NCBI RefSeq assembly: GCF_041751335.1
Contig: NZ_JBGSXS010000386.1
Span: forward strand, 1 to 18,646
Origin: Aquiflexum sp041751335
GTDB taxonomy: Bacteria; Bacteroidota; Bacteroidia; Cytophagales; Cyclobacteriaceae
Length of the DNA: 18,646 bases
Reading direction: 5' to 3'
Part shown: in pieces, positions 1 through 7,259 of the stretch
How the letters are laid out: each line of letters opens with the position of its first letter
Numbering within the stretch: position 1 is the first letter of the stretch
Notes under the pieces: generated by a model
The model's input: only the letters and a program-made list of their open reading frames with translations
Database searches by the model: none
What the model was told of the DNA's origin: nothing
Made by a program: the position numbers and the translations under genes

Positions 1-357
1 TTTGATGTGGTATTCTGCAACCACGTTTTGGAACATGTGGATGATGACCTATTGGCCTGCAGTGAAATCAACCGGGTGCTGAAAAAGGACGGTTGGGGAA
101 TTATACAGTCACCCGTATATGACCTGGAAAAAACCATAGAAGATAAGACCATTTCAGATCCTGCCGAAAGGGAAAGACTTTTTGGTCAAAGGGACCATGT
201 AAGAAAATATGGTAAGGACTATGCTATCCGGCTGAATCAATCAGGTCTCATGGTCCATGAAAACCTTTTTGTCAAAACACTATCTCAAGAGCTGATTGAA
301 AAACATGCCCTGCCCGAAAATGAAATTATATTCTATTGTGAGAAAGGAAATAGATAA
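1..357 (+). CDS. SAM-dependent methyltransferase, C-terminal part (partial)
   Basis: The reading frame is open from the first base of the window, so the N-terminus, including the SAM-binding glycine loop, lies outside. The visible part begins FDVVFCNHVLEHVDDD, which is the motif at the end of strand 4 in class I (Methyltransf_11-type) enzymes. It is followed by an E(I)NRVLKKDG helix and the G-IIQSPVY strand. The substrate cannot be told. The gene ends in YCEKGNR and a TAA at 355-357, and these last codons lie inside a 44-bp sequence repeated at 8840-8883. Its neighbour before the inferred island insertion would have been the convergent glycosyltransferase now ending at 8866, so a role in surface glycan or lipid modification is plausible but not shown. 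Confidence 0.85.
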   Translation, partial: FDVVFCNHVLEHVDDDLLACSEINRVLKKDGWGIIQSPVYDLEKTIEDKTISDPAERERLFGQRDHVRKYGKDYAIRLNQSGLMVHENLFVKTLSQELIEKHALPENEIIFYCEKGNR

Positions 358-376
358 GTTACTGCTTGCCTTCGCT
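333..376. repeat. 44-bp direct repeat, left copy (island boundary)
   Basis: These 44 bases are identical to 8840-8883, in the same orientation. This copy contains the last codons and TAA of the methyltransferase (plus strand). One base later comes a fossil of the last codons of the glycosyltransferase that really ends at 8866 (minus strand, ...SEGKQ stop). Identity stops sharply on both sides. The pair brackets 377-8839. Confidence 0.95.
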
Positions 377-400
377 CACCGAATGGTAAGCATCTTTTTT
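364..400 (+). terminator. Putative intrinsic terminator after the methyltransferase
   Basis: Arms 364-370 (gcttgcc) and 385-391 (ggtaagc) pair with one G-T wobble. An inner stem ttcg (371-374)/cgaa (380-383) closes a 5-base loop. A T-run at 395-400 follows. The left arm lies in the 44-bp repeat and most of the right half lies in the island, so this hairpin exists only at this boundary; the right repeat copy cannot form it. Confidence 0.6.
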
Positions 401-406
401 CCAAAT

Positions 407-1471
407 TCAGAAAATCCTAGTAGGGATTCTAAATACGGCTATTCCAGGATTTTCATCGGTGGTCAATCCATAAATTTTATTTAGATCTTCGTCTACTACT
501 ATTGAGTGGACAGATCTGTCAAGGTCAAACTTGAGAATTGGTTCACCTTTTCGGGTAAATACAAATATTTTCTTCGCTAATTCGCTAGTTTCCTTATAAT
601 GAGCTTCATTTACCCCACCGTATAATGCGTAAATCCTTTTTTTGGAAATAAAAACATCACGATATCTATAAGGATTTGAGATGGGAATATCCAGAGGCAT
701 ACTAGCTTCATAAAATTTAAATTCAGGAAGCTCTGTGGATGGGCCGTCAATGATTTTTATTTCTTTAGTTTTTAGGTCAAAAATTTCTAATCTGTCTCTG
801 AATATTAAAGCATTTACAAGCAATGTAAAGTCATCATCTGATTTAAACCAGCCCTGGTTTAGATGAAAATGATGGAAATAAGACATTTCTTTTTTTCCTT
901 CGACCTGTTCCCATTTTCCAAATCCATTGATCTTTTTTCCTTGAAGATTGACTTCTACGAATTTGTTTTCATCGTAAGTGGGAATTCCGATAAAAATTGA
1001 ATCCGGTGAAAAATATATTGATCCCAGTGGAGTTTCAGAATGAGGTATTTTAATTTCCCTGATCCCAAGCCTAGAACTGTCATATATATCGTATTCGATA
1101 TATTTTCTATCCATACCACTGTACATAACGAATGTGCTGTCAGAAAGTCCGGGATTAAGGACTTCCACTGATTGGGCTTCCAAAGGGCCAAATCCGATTT
1201 TCCCTTTCGAATTAAAGTAAATTAAAGGTTCTTTTCTAAAAATATGGATTAATGGTCGATCTGGTGGCATTCGATAATCTTCGATGATAAAAAGAAAGTC
1301 ACCTTTACTAAATATTCTCCTTGGATTTAGAATGTTGGAATTATCTGATTTTTCGGACACTAAACAATAGGGTACTAATTTTTCGGGATTAAATTCAGTT
1401 TTTTTATTTGGGGATGGATTGCATGAAATAATCAATATATATAGCAGTATGTTAAAGTAGGTTGGTTTCAT
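407..1471 (-). CDS. BF3164/TolB-like 6-bladed beta-propeller lipoprotein (module 1)
   Basis: This 354-residue protein has an N-terminal hydrophobic segment ending in a lipobox (LIISC, lipidated Cys17), so it is probably anchored in the outer membrane or the periplasm. The rest is beta-rich with repeated blade-like strands. The C-terminal part resembles the BF3164 / TolB-like propeller lipoproteins of Bacteroidota: YRYRDVFISKKRIYALYGG, then a blade with VFTRKGEPILKFDLD, then a closing blade with DEDLNKIYGLT. No catalytic motif is seen, so a binding or scaffold role is likely. It lies 68 bases downstream of the peptide gene 1540-1803 on the same strand, with a 27-base hairpin between them, so the two are probably co-transcribed with attenuation. 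The family assignment is from recalled motifs and is not verified; the propeller fold is more certain than the exact family. Confidence 0.8.
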   Translation of the reverse strand: MKPTYFNILLYILIISCNPSPNKKTEFNPEKLVPYCLVSEKSDNSNILNPRRIFSKGDFLFIIEDYRMPPDRPLIHIFRKEPLIYFNSKGKIGFGPLEAQSVEVLNPGLSDSTFVMYSGMDRKYIEYDIYDSSRLGIREIKIPHSETPLGSIYFSPDSIFIGIPTYDENKFVEVNLQGKKINGFGKWEQVEGKKEMSYFHHFHLNQGWFKSDDDFTLLVNALIFRDRLEIFDLKTKEIKIIDGPSTELPEFKFYEASMPLDIPISNPYRYRDVFISKKRIYALYGGVNEAHYKETSELAKKIFVFTRKGEPILKFDLDRSVHSIVVDEDLNKIYGLTTDENPGIAVFRIPTRIF

Positions 1472-1501
1472 TGATGATTTGTTTTACGACCTGGATTAAA
1501 T

Positions 1502-1528
1502 GATAGGGGTAGGTTACCTTCCCCTATC
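1502..1528 (-). promoter_or_regulatory. Intergenic hairpin between peptide 1 and propeller 1
   Basis: A 27-base near-perfect inverted repeat: the 13-base arms match at 12 positions around a central base, with gatagggg/cccctatc at the base of the stem. It has no clear U-run on the minus strand, so it may be an mRNA-stabilising or attenuating stem rather than a full terminator. Hairpins of different sequence occupy the same position in the other two modules. Confidence 0.7.
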
Positions 1529-1539
1529 CCGTATTTGAA

Positions 1540-1803
1540 TTATGGACAGAATGACCCTCCCCAATAGGCGTAATCCCACGGAAAGTACATGGATCCATCA
1601 TATGTAGGACAGCCGGTACTAAAAGACTGACAACATACCCATTCCCCACCACTCCCAGCTAAAGCATTTTCCAATGCCACCTCCTTATCCGAAAACACTT
1701 CTTCTGTTCCGCCGACACCAAACTGCCATCCGGCCACCATCATAAATACAATTGCACCAAATGCAATCATCCCGATCTTGAAATTTTTAAATAATGTTAG
1801 CAT
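1540..1803 (-). CDS. NVEALA-like small exported peptide 1 (4 Cys)
   Basis: This 87-residue protein has a basic N-terminus (LFKNFK) and a hydrophobic helix at about residues 10-26. A short acidic stretch follows, then the motif VALENALAGSG (residues 42-52), related to the motif that names the NVEALA family. The tail after the motif is short and aromatic, with Cys57, Cys58, Cys65 and Cys86 and several Trp and Tyr residues. Its first 52 residues are nearly the same as those of the peptide at 4909-5181, but the tails are unrelated. The start is supported by that alignment and by homology of the upstream DNA. A secreted or membrane-tethered peptide that is cleaved near GSG or cross-linked by disulphides is plausible but is inference. 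Propeller lipoprotein 407-1471 is its operon partner. Confidence 0.85.
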   Translation of the reverse strand: MLTLFKNFKIGMIAFGAIVFMMVAGWQFGVGGTEEVFSDKEVALENALAGSGGEWVCCQSFSTGCPTYDGSMYFPWDYAYWGGSFCP

Positions 1804-1945
1804 AATCTGTTTTGTTTAGGTTGTAAATCAATAAAGTCATTTAAAATTAAAAAAAAAAAAAATCCAACAATGCAAATAAATCCGATAGAAAAATTAAAAT
1901 AAATTCAAAATAATCTTACTTAAAACATATTCATTGTTTTATTCA
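1804..1945 (-). promoter_or_regulatory. Upstream region of module 1, homologous to that of module 2
   Basis: The A+T-rich leader shares several blocks with 5182-5325: a ctgttttgttta-like block next to the start codon, a long A-run, atgcaaataaat (1870-1881, about 67 bases upstream of the start), and a further block ending near cattgtttt. On the minus strand the conserved box reads atttatttgcat, one mismatch from the Bacteroidota -7 element TAnnTTTG. It is a candidate promoter, but no properly spaced -33 box was found. Confidence 0.4.
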
Positions 1946-2008
1946 GGTTTTGAAAAACTTATTTTTCTAAACCTTCTTTGTCCAATAAAGAAATTAGAAA
2001 TTGTTGTT

Positions 2009-3622
2009 TTATTGGTCTCCTACATTCAATTTAAATATGCTGATGATCCTATACCCATTGACTTGTATGTTGACAAACTCGGGATTATTATAGGGGCTCT
2101 TCTTTTTGATCATATCATCATATTCCTTTTCATTTCTGGGGTTCAATAAGGATATGAAATAATCCGCATCTTTCTGATTGGAGACAAAGCGCAGTCTGTC
2201 GGCTTCTTTTTTTGGAAAGTTCATGGTATTAATCTTTCCGATAAAATCATGACTGTAAATCATCAAACTATCATCTTCAGTGTTTTCAAGGAGATATTTC
2301 AATGCCTGCCTGTAAGACAGTCCATAATAATCCCTTTCAAAGTTATGTTCGACATTTCGGGCAAGTTCATTGAAATACACATTTTGATGGGGATGGAATC
2401 TGATCATAAAAACCAAAGTCTGTATCAGGTTGAATACGATGATAAAACTTAAAACTCCCGAAACCAGGATTTGCTTATTCTCGGTGAAACTCCTTTTGAC
2501 AAACAAAAACAGGGTCAAAAAGCCTCTCATCCCGATCAACAGAAAAAAGGGATAGATAAAATACAGATGCCGCCATCCATTATACAGCACCGAATTAAAA
2601 AGAATTACCGAAAATAAGGGGCCTAAGAACAAACCCAAGTATATGATGTCAGCCTTGTTCTTTTGGTCAAACAAAAAAGCCTTCTTATCCTTGAGAAAAG
2701 ACCTGACCATCGAAAAAATCCCGGTGATAAAGAATACTATAAACGAAAGCGGCGTGGTCACCAAAATCCAGGATGGTATATAATGCCATGGGAGCGCATT
2801 GGAATTGACCAGTTCACCCCACAGCAGGATGTTGCCATACCACCTGAACTTCTTCATGCTATTGAATGAATACAAAAAGCTGTCAACGGGATTTTCCCAG
2901 AGTACCGGCCAGAATAAAAAAGTGGCCAGCAATACGGAAAATAAAAAAATAACTGTTCCTGATATAAAGCTTTTCCATTGCAATCCCACCCAACGAGCTT
3001 CAAAGATTTTAAAAAGAACCAAGATCAAAGTAAATACCGGCAGGATGATCCCGACAATTCTTGTACTGATGGCCAATCCGCATGCGATTCCATGCCATAC
3101 CGCATTGGATTTTGTGTTCTGGTACAAAAACCTGATCAATGTATAGGTAGATATAATAAAAAATGCCATAATAGGGATATCCTTGGGATTATAGAAGGAT
3201 TCCGCAAACAACCGCGGACTTAAAAGAAAGAATAACACCCCCAAAATCCCGATCCTCCAATCCTTATATTGCCAGACAATGATTTTGTAGAAGAAAACCA
3301 GACTCGACCAAAAGAGTATAAAAACCAAAAGGTGGCGCAACAAAAACACATCCCGGCTATTATTGATACCCAAAAGTAATTCCAACCCGTATGCGGCCAG
3401 TTGAAAAATCATTCCATAATCCCGGTGGTCATAAGTATTCAGGTTTTCTCCTGTCCCTTTTTCAATACCAGGAAACAGATTAAATTTTTCATTCAAGTAG
3501 TCAAATGCTACGATTCCATGCTTTCTTTCTATTGGTTCATCCATGGATATGCCATAATCACCAACGATAGGAGCTCCTAAAAACAAAATGAGGATAAAGA
3601 AAAAATATGAGCTTTTATTCAT
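2009..3622 (-). CDS. GT39/ArnT-like integral-membrane glycosyltransferase
   Basis: This 537-residue protein has a dozen or so hydrophobic segments, starting with a signal-anchor helix. The first extracytoplasmic loop holds the acidic pair in SMDEPIERKHG (Asp28, Glu29), as expected for GT-C fold enzymes of the GT39/ArnT/PMT-like group, which take sugar from a polyprenyl phosphate carrier. LSPRLFAESFYNPKDIP (about residue 135) is the other recognisable loop of this group, and a hydrophilic C-terminal domain follows. It starts 47 bases after the stop codon of propeller 2 (3670-4842) with no obvious terminator between, so it may be transcribed with module 2. The GT2 at 6358-7086, a possible maker of polyprenyl-phosphate sugar, is in the same island, so the two could work together. 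The acceptor is unknown. Confidence 0.8.
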   Translation of the reverse strand: MNKSSYFFFILILFLGAPIVGDYGISMDEPIERKHGIVAFDYLNEKFNLFPGIEKGTGENLNTYDHRDYGMIFQLAAYGLELLLGINNSRDVFLLRHLLVFILFWSSLVFFYKIIVWQYKDWRIGILGVLFFLLSPRLFAESFYNPKDIPIMAFFIISTYTLIRFLYQNTKSNAVWHGIACGLAISTRIVGIILPVFTLILVLFKIFEARWVGLQWKSFISGTVIFLFSVLLATFLFWPVLWENPVDSFLYSFNSMKKFRWYGNILLWGELVNSNALPWHYIPSWILVTTPLSFIVFFITGIFSMVRSFLKDKKAFLFDQKNKADIIYLGLFLGPLFSVILFNSVLYNGWRHLYFIYPFFLLIGMRGFLTLFLFVKRSFTENKQILVSGVLSFIIVFNLIQTLVFMIRFHPHQNVYFNELARNVEHNFERDYYGLSYRQALKYLLENTEDDSLMIYSHDFIGKINTMNFPKKEADRLRFVSNQKDADYFISLLNPRNEKEYDDMIKKKSPYNNPEFVNIQVNGYRIISIFKLNVGDQ

Positions 3623-3669
3623 ATCCAGCAGAATAAATTTTAATAAAGTAAATTCATGCTAGCCATAAA

Positions 3670-4842
3670 TTAATCTGTCGAAGCCAATACATATTTCACA
3701 AGCATCAATATAGGATTATCATCCGGGCTAACATTTTTAATATTTTGATAAAATTCAGGCGGAAATTTATTATTCGCATTCGCAATTATCTTCTCCTCGT
3801 GAGCTTTTAGACTTTGGGGAATTACTAGAAATATCAATTCTTCTTTCGTGGTACCTATTGCATAAGAATCTTTTTCATATGTCAAATCATTTAAATAATT
3901 TTCATATGTAAACAGAATTGAAGTTTCATTTTTTTTGTCATAAACACTAATCCAATAATCGTCTTTAAAAGAAAAAACCAAGTATTCATTTTTTAAATTT
4001 TCAGAAAAATAAGTAGTATAAGCAAATTTATCTAAAAGATCGTTTGGCATAATACTAGACTTAATACTTGAAAAAGTTTTGTGATCTATACCATTACTTC
4101 CATAATTTATAAATTTATAAGGACGAATACTTCCGAATTTATCTATTGAATACAATGTATCATTATAATTTCTTCGATAAATGATTTCTCCTGAATCATA
4201 TTGTTTGTATATGGGATTTATTATCACCTTATCCACATCCCTGTTTATATATGGAAAGCGAGAATTGATTCTATTTAAGTCCTTATCCGTAACAATTAAA
4301 TTATCATCTATATCACCTGAAACGAAAGAAAAAACTGAAGAATCATTAGATTTTTGAAATTTAATCGCACTTAAGGACTTAATTTTAATAATATCCATTA
4401 AGTCACCTTTTATGTCAAAAACCTTGATTTCTCTTCCATTGTCAAGTATCCAGATTTTCTCATTTTCAACAAAAAAATCCAAAGGTTTTTTGTATTGGTC
4501 TGGACCTTCTCCTTGGGATGAAAGTTTTTTGATGAATTTTCCTTCCTTATTAAATATTAAAATCGCCTCTGCTATAAATGAATCTAAAATAAATATAAAT
4601 TCATTATAGAATATTATTTTATCTATTCGACCAATTAAGGAGTTTTCTGTAGTTTCTAAAAAAATAAAATTAGGGGACTCTTTAGTAATTTCAGACAATT
4701 TGACCAGTTTTGATTCATCTCTAAAATTGATTACTTTTTCTGAAAGAATTTTAAAATCTTCAGATAGATCTTTGGTTTTTTTTTGATCTGAACAAGAGAA
4801 GAATACTAATATCAATAAAAGATTTATTATTAACCTATTCAT
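3670..4842 (-). CDS. 6-bladed beta-propeller lipoprotein, DUF5128 type (module 2)
   Basis: This 390-residue lipoprotein has a lipobox FFSC with Cys17, followed by SDQKKTKD. The N-terminal blades carry the signatures of the Bacteroidota 6-bladed beta-propeller family: FLETTENSLIGRIDKIIF (residues 61-78), FIFILDS, then a blade with FNKEGKFIKKLSSQGEGPDQY (about 97-117) and another with WILDNGREIKVFDIKG. No enzyme motif is visible; the family is generally taken to bind ligands or proteins at the cell surface or in the periplasm. The gene is very A+T-rich compared with guaA or the operon at 8866-13112. It lies 66 bases after the peptide gene 4909-5181, behind a hairpin with a U-run, so it probably receives only read-through transcription. 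Confidence 0.9.
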   Translation of the reverse strand: MNRLIINLLLILVFFSCSDQKKTKDLSEDFKILSEKVINFRDESKLVKLSEITKESPNFIFLETTENSLIGRIDKIIFYNEFIFILDSFIAEAILIFNKEGKFIKKLSSQGEGPDQYKKPLDFFVENEKIWILDNGREIKVFDIKGDLMDIIKIKSLSAIKFQKSNDSSVFSFVSGDIDDNLIVTDKDLNRINSRFPYINRDVDKVIINPIYKQYDSGEIIYRRNYNDTLYSIDKFGSIRPYKFINYGSNGIDHKTFSSIKSSIMPNDLLDKFAYTTYFSENLKNEYLVFSFKDDYWISVYDKKNETSILFTYENYLNDLTYEKDSYAIGTTKEELIFLVIPQSLKAHEEKIIANANNKFPPEFYQNIKNVSPDDNPILMLVKYVLASTD

Positions 4843-4863
4843 ATATCACTTTAAATGAAAATT

Positions 4864-4897
4864 AAAAAAAAATGAGCCATTACTAAATAATGGCTCA
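4864..4897 (-). terminator. Intrinsic terminator/attenuator between peptide 2 and propeller 2
   Basis: Perfect 10-base arms 4873-4882 (tgagccatta) and 4888-4897 (taatggctca) enclose a 5-base loop. On the minus strand they are followed by nine U residues (A-run 4864-4872). This is a classical terminator placed between the two genes of module 2, which would give more peptide transcript than propeller transcript. Confidence 0.8.
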
Positions 4898-4908
4898 AAA
4901 ATTTGAGA

Positions 4909-5181
4909 CTAACAATCACGGGTAACTTCTCCACATGTACAGGTATTTCCATCTCCATTTGTTAAACAGGCTTCGTAAGATGTCCCTCCCCAACCCGGGC
5001 AAGTATATTTCTTCCACTTGCAAGCACCAGATCCAGCAATCGCATTTTCCAATGCCACTTCCTTATCCGTAAAAACCACGTCAGTTCCACTGACACCAAA
5101 CTGCCATCCGGCCATCATCATAAATGCCATTGCCCCAAAGGCAATCATCCCGATTTTAAATTTTTTAAACAATGTTACCAT
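4909..5181 (-). CDS. NVEALA-like small exported peptide 2 (6 Cys)
   Basis: This 90-residue peptide has a basic start (LFKKFK), a Met- and Ala-rich hydrophobic helix at about residues 10-25, and the motif VALENAIAGSG (42-52). Its tail carries six cysteines (54, 61, 72, 81, 83, 90) with Trp, Gly and a CTCGEVTRDC end. The tail pattern C-x-GWG...C...NGDGNTCTCG resembles recalled NVEALA-family proteins from Bacteroides, making this the most family-typical of the three. Six cysteines could form three disulphides once exported. The start is supported by alignment with peptide 1, including the upstream DNA. The following gene is the propeller lipoprotein 3670-4842. The role is not established. Confidence 0.88.
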   Translation of the reverse strand: MVTLFKKFKIGMIAFGAMAFMMMAGWQFGVSGTDVVFTDKEVALENAIAGSGACKWKKYTCPGWGGTSYEACLTNGDGNTCTCGEVTRDC

Positions 5182-5325
5182 GATTTGTTTTGTTTAAGAT
5201 GTAAAATATAATTACCGTTTAAACTAAAAAAAAAATATTCAACTATGCAAATAAATCTTTGAAAATATTTACGAATATGTTCAAATTAATCTTATTTAAA
5301 GCATATTTACTGTTTTTAGGAGTGA
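5182..5325 (-). promoter_or_regulatory. Upstream region of module 2, homologous to that of module 1
   Basis: This A+T-rich leader aligns with 1804-1945 through a block next to the start, an A-run, atgcaaataaat at 5245-5256 (about 64 bases upstream of the start) and a further block around aatcttatttaaagcatatt. The shared box is the best candidate for a common promoter or operator. A precise transcription start cannot be assigned. Confidence 0.4.
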
Positions 5326-5344
5326 ATTTTTATACCGATTTTCC

Positions 5345-6175
5345 TTACTTAACCAAAAACCGAAACCAAGCCTCCCCATTCTCAGGGAGAGGCTGTACCT
5401 TCAGCAGACTAAATGCAGCTATCACCCCTTCCCTGCCCTGCTTTTGATACAGCTCCCACCACAGCGAAGACCAGAACAAAGGGGAATGGGGAAATTGCTG
5501 TTTTTTTATTCGTTCGACTTTCTCCCAATTGAGGCTATCAGTTCCCATCTTGGCAAGGAAACTTTCAAATCGGCTTTGTTTATCCTCCATATATTTTGCA
5601 TAAGGTATCCCGTTGATGGGCGCAATATTCAGCTTGAGTTCCTTTACCAGCAGGTCTCTGAAAAACACTGCAAACCCAGTGTGGACCCCTTCCCATTGAG
5701 TATCCCCCGGATCCTCCCCGTAAAACCAGAAGTTCCTCCCCAGCTCATAGAAAAACAGGTGGTCATGTCTGCCATTTACCACAAATTCATTGTAAATCCT
5801 GTCAAATGTATGCTTAGTGATTTCTATTCCCTTGCGTCCCAGTCGGCCACAGCCCGGCCCACAGGTTTTGGATACAATGGCAAGGGGAAGCTTATCGGTA
5901 TCCTGTGGAGCAGGTAATGGTTCCCTGCCTGAAAGTTGCACAGCCAGTGAATAGGCCTTGTCATATGTTTCCAATAACATGGCCAGTGAATCGGCATCAT
6001 ATTCTCCGCTGGGGTACAGAAACAAAACTTCCTCACTCAAAAGAACCGTCAAGTCTGAACGTTCTCCGGAGAAGTGGGTATATCGCAAGTCTTCCCGACC
6101 ACATCCTTGGAATATATTCCCGGACATCAGGAACAAAGCAGTAAACAATATGGCAGAGTTGTTGGATTTAAACAT
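5345..6175 (-). CDS. Lipoprotein of unknown function
   Basis: This 276-residue protein has a signal segment ending at FQGC (Cys25), so it is a predicted lipoprotein. I do not recognise the family. The middle contains HDHLFFYELGRNFWFYGE followed after about 15 residues by HTGFAVFFRD. The spacing is reminiscent of the active-site helix of zinc peptidases, but Tyr and Arg/Asn stand where an HExxH motif would have His, so if it derives from one it is inactive. A CGPGCGRLG segment could bind metal or form a disulphide. It lies upstream of peptide 2 on the same strand, with 163 bases between. It is richer in G+C than its module neighbours, which fits a different origin. Confidence 0.65.
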   Translation of the reverse strand: MFKSNNSAILFTALFLMSGNIFQGCGREDLRYTHFSGERSDLTVLLSEEVLFLYPSGEYDADSLAMLLETYDKAYSLAVQLSGREPLPAPQDTDKLPLAIVSKTCGPGCGRLGRKGIEITKHTFDRIYNEFVVNGRHDHLFFYELGRNFWFYGEDPGDTQWEGVHTGFAVFFRDLLVKELKLNIAPINGIPYAKYMEDKQSRFESFLAKMGTDSLNWEKVERIKKQQFPHSPLFWSSLWWELYQKQGREGVIAAFSLLKVQPLPENGEAWFRFLVK

Positions 6176-6243
6176 TTATTGGTTAGTTGATTTTAGAAAG
6201 AAGATTAATCCTACTTTGGCAAAGTAAATATCGGGAAACAAAA

Positions 6244-6308
6244 CCTGCCAGGTTTTTTTAATGTAAAGTTGGTTTTTTGATGCGATTTAGATCAATAAAC
6301 CTGGCAGG
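6244..6308. repeat. Intergenic inverted repeat
   Basis: Perfect 12-base arms cctgccaggttt (6244-6255) and aaacctggcagg (6297-6308) are separated by 41 bases. They lie between the lipoprotein 5345-6175 and the GT2 gene that ends at 6358. Each arm is itself nearly palindromic around ctgccag. It resembles the dispersed intergenic repeats common in Bacteroidota genomes. There is no clean U-run, so terminator function is uncertain. Confidence 0.6.
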
Positions 6309-6357
6309 CTTGACCCTTTTTGTAAATAAACCAAAGCAGTACTAAAAAAAGTAATTA

Positions 6358-7086
6358 TCAAATTTTCCTATAATGAATCATTATTGAGACTAAATCTATC
6401 GGCACCTTAATCAAATCCAAGAAGTTTAACTTTGATTCTCCCTTTTCAATCCAAACATTTAATGGCACTTCCTTTACCACTTCATCCAGATTGCCCATGT
6501 CCATCTGTAACCTTCTCAATATCTCGACATCAAACAACCACCTGGATAAAAATGGGTCCTTAAAAACACGGGCGGCAAATTCTCTTTTAAGGATTTTTGC
6601 CCCGCATTGGGTATCGTATACCTGCATCTTCAGGTACAGGCTTATTATAGTCGCAACAATTCTGCCCAAGTAATGCCTCAAAGGTTTTCTTTTAATTTGG
6701 TAACCGAACAAAGCAACCCTTGAACCCATTATAAATCCTTTGTTTTCTTTTATAGCAATTTGGGAAAGCCTTGATGCCTCGTCTAACGGGGCAGAAAGAT
6801 CGGCATCAAAATATCCTATATATTCACAGCAAACATCCTTCAAGGCCAGATGGACACCTTCCCTCACTGAGTTTCCCTTGCCGATGTTTTTTGCGTTTGA
6901 AATTATATGAATATTGTCCGGAATTTGCTCCTTTATTTCCTCAAGCTTTTCCAAAGTCTTGTCCGTACTGCCGTCATTGACAAAAATTATCTTTGCGCTG
7001 GACTGCTTTACAAAATCAACAATTTCACTGGTCAGAAGCTTTTTTTCTTCATTGTAGCAGGGGATGACAATAAAAAGGTTCTTCAT
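6358..7086 (-). CDS. GT2 glycosyltransferase, dolichyl-phosphate-glucose-synthase-like
   Basis: This 242-residue enzyme has a GT-A fold. Its motifs are IPCYNEE (8-14) at the nucleotide-sugar site, FVNDGSTD (35-42), NAKNIGKGNSVREG (64-77) and YFDADLSAP (92-100) with the metal-binding Asp pair. A further motif, GSRVALFGYQIKRKPLRHYLGR, is typical of Alg5/DPG-synthase-like members, followed by DTQCGAKILKR and SRWLFDVEILRR. The length and lack of C-terminal membrane helices match enzymes that put glucose or another sugar onto a polyprenyl phosphate at the inner membrane. Such a product could feed a GT-C enzyme such as 2009-3622. It is divergent from peptide 3, with 173 bases between the two starts. 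Confidence 0.88.
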   Translation of the reverse strand: MKNLFIVIPCYNEEKKLLTSEIVDFVKQSSAKIIFVNDGSTDKTLEKLEEIKEQIPDNIHIISNAKNIGKGNSVREGVHLALKDVCCEYIGYFDADLSAPLDEASRLSQIAIKENKGFIMGSRVALFGYQIKRKPLRHYLGRIVATIISLYLKMQVYDTQCGAKILKREFAARVFKDPFLSRWLFDVEILRRLQMDMGNLDEVVKEVPLNVWIEKGESKLNFLDLIKVPIDLVSIMIHYRKI

Positions 7087-7259
7087 ACTTTATCAATATT
7101 ATTGGGTCAAAATATCTAAATAAAACAAAAACAATCGGAATTATTTATTGATCAATATTAAAGCAATAAAAAAAAATAAAACTTTCTTGTTTTTCTTATT
7201 TTTTTTTAAAAAATTAAACTACATATTTCTTAACAATTATAAACATAATTAAAAAAATC
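7087..7259. promoter_or_regulatory. Divergent A+T-rich intergenic region upstream of module 3
   Basis: This region separates the GT2 gene (minus) from peptide 3 (plus), so it must hold promoters for both unless the GT2 is read from elsewhere. It consists mostly of A and T runs. I could not find the leader homology shared by modules 1 and 2, nor a convincing -33/-7 pair. Confidence 0.35.

Noticed and set aside
1934..2149. 71-codon plus-strand ORF at the end of the GT39 gene
   Set aside because: It overlaps the well-supported GT39 coding end in antisense and has no recognisable motif.
5444..6227. Several plus- and minus-strand ORFs of 70-157 codons in the region of the 276-residue lipoprotein
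   Set aside because: They have unnatural composition and overlap a frame with a clean signal peptide and lipobox; taken as shadows.
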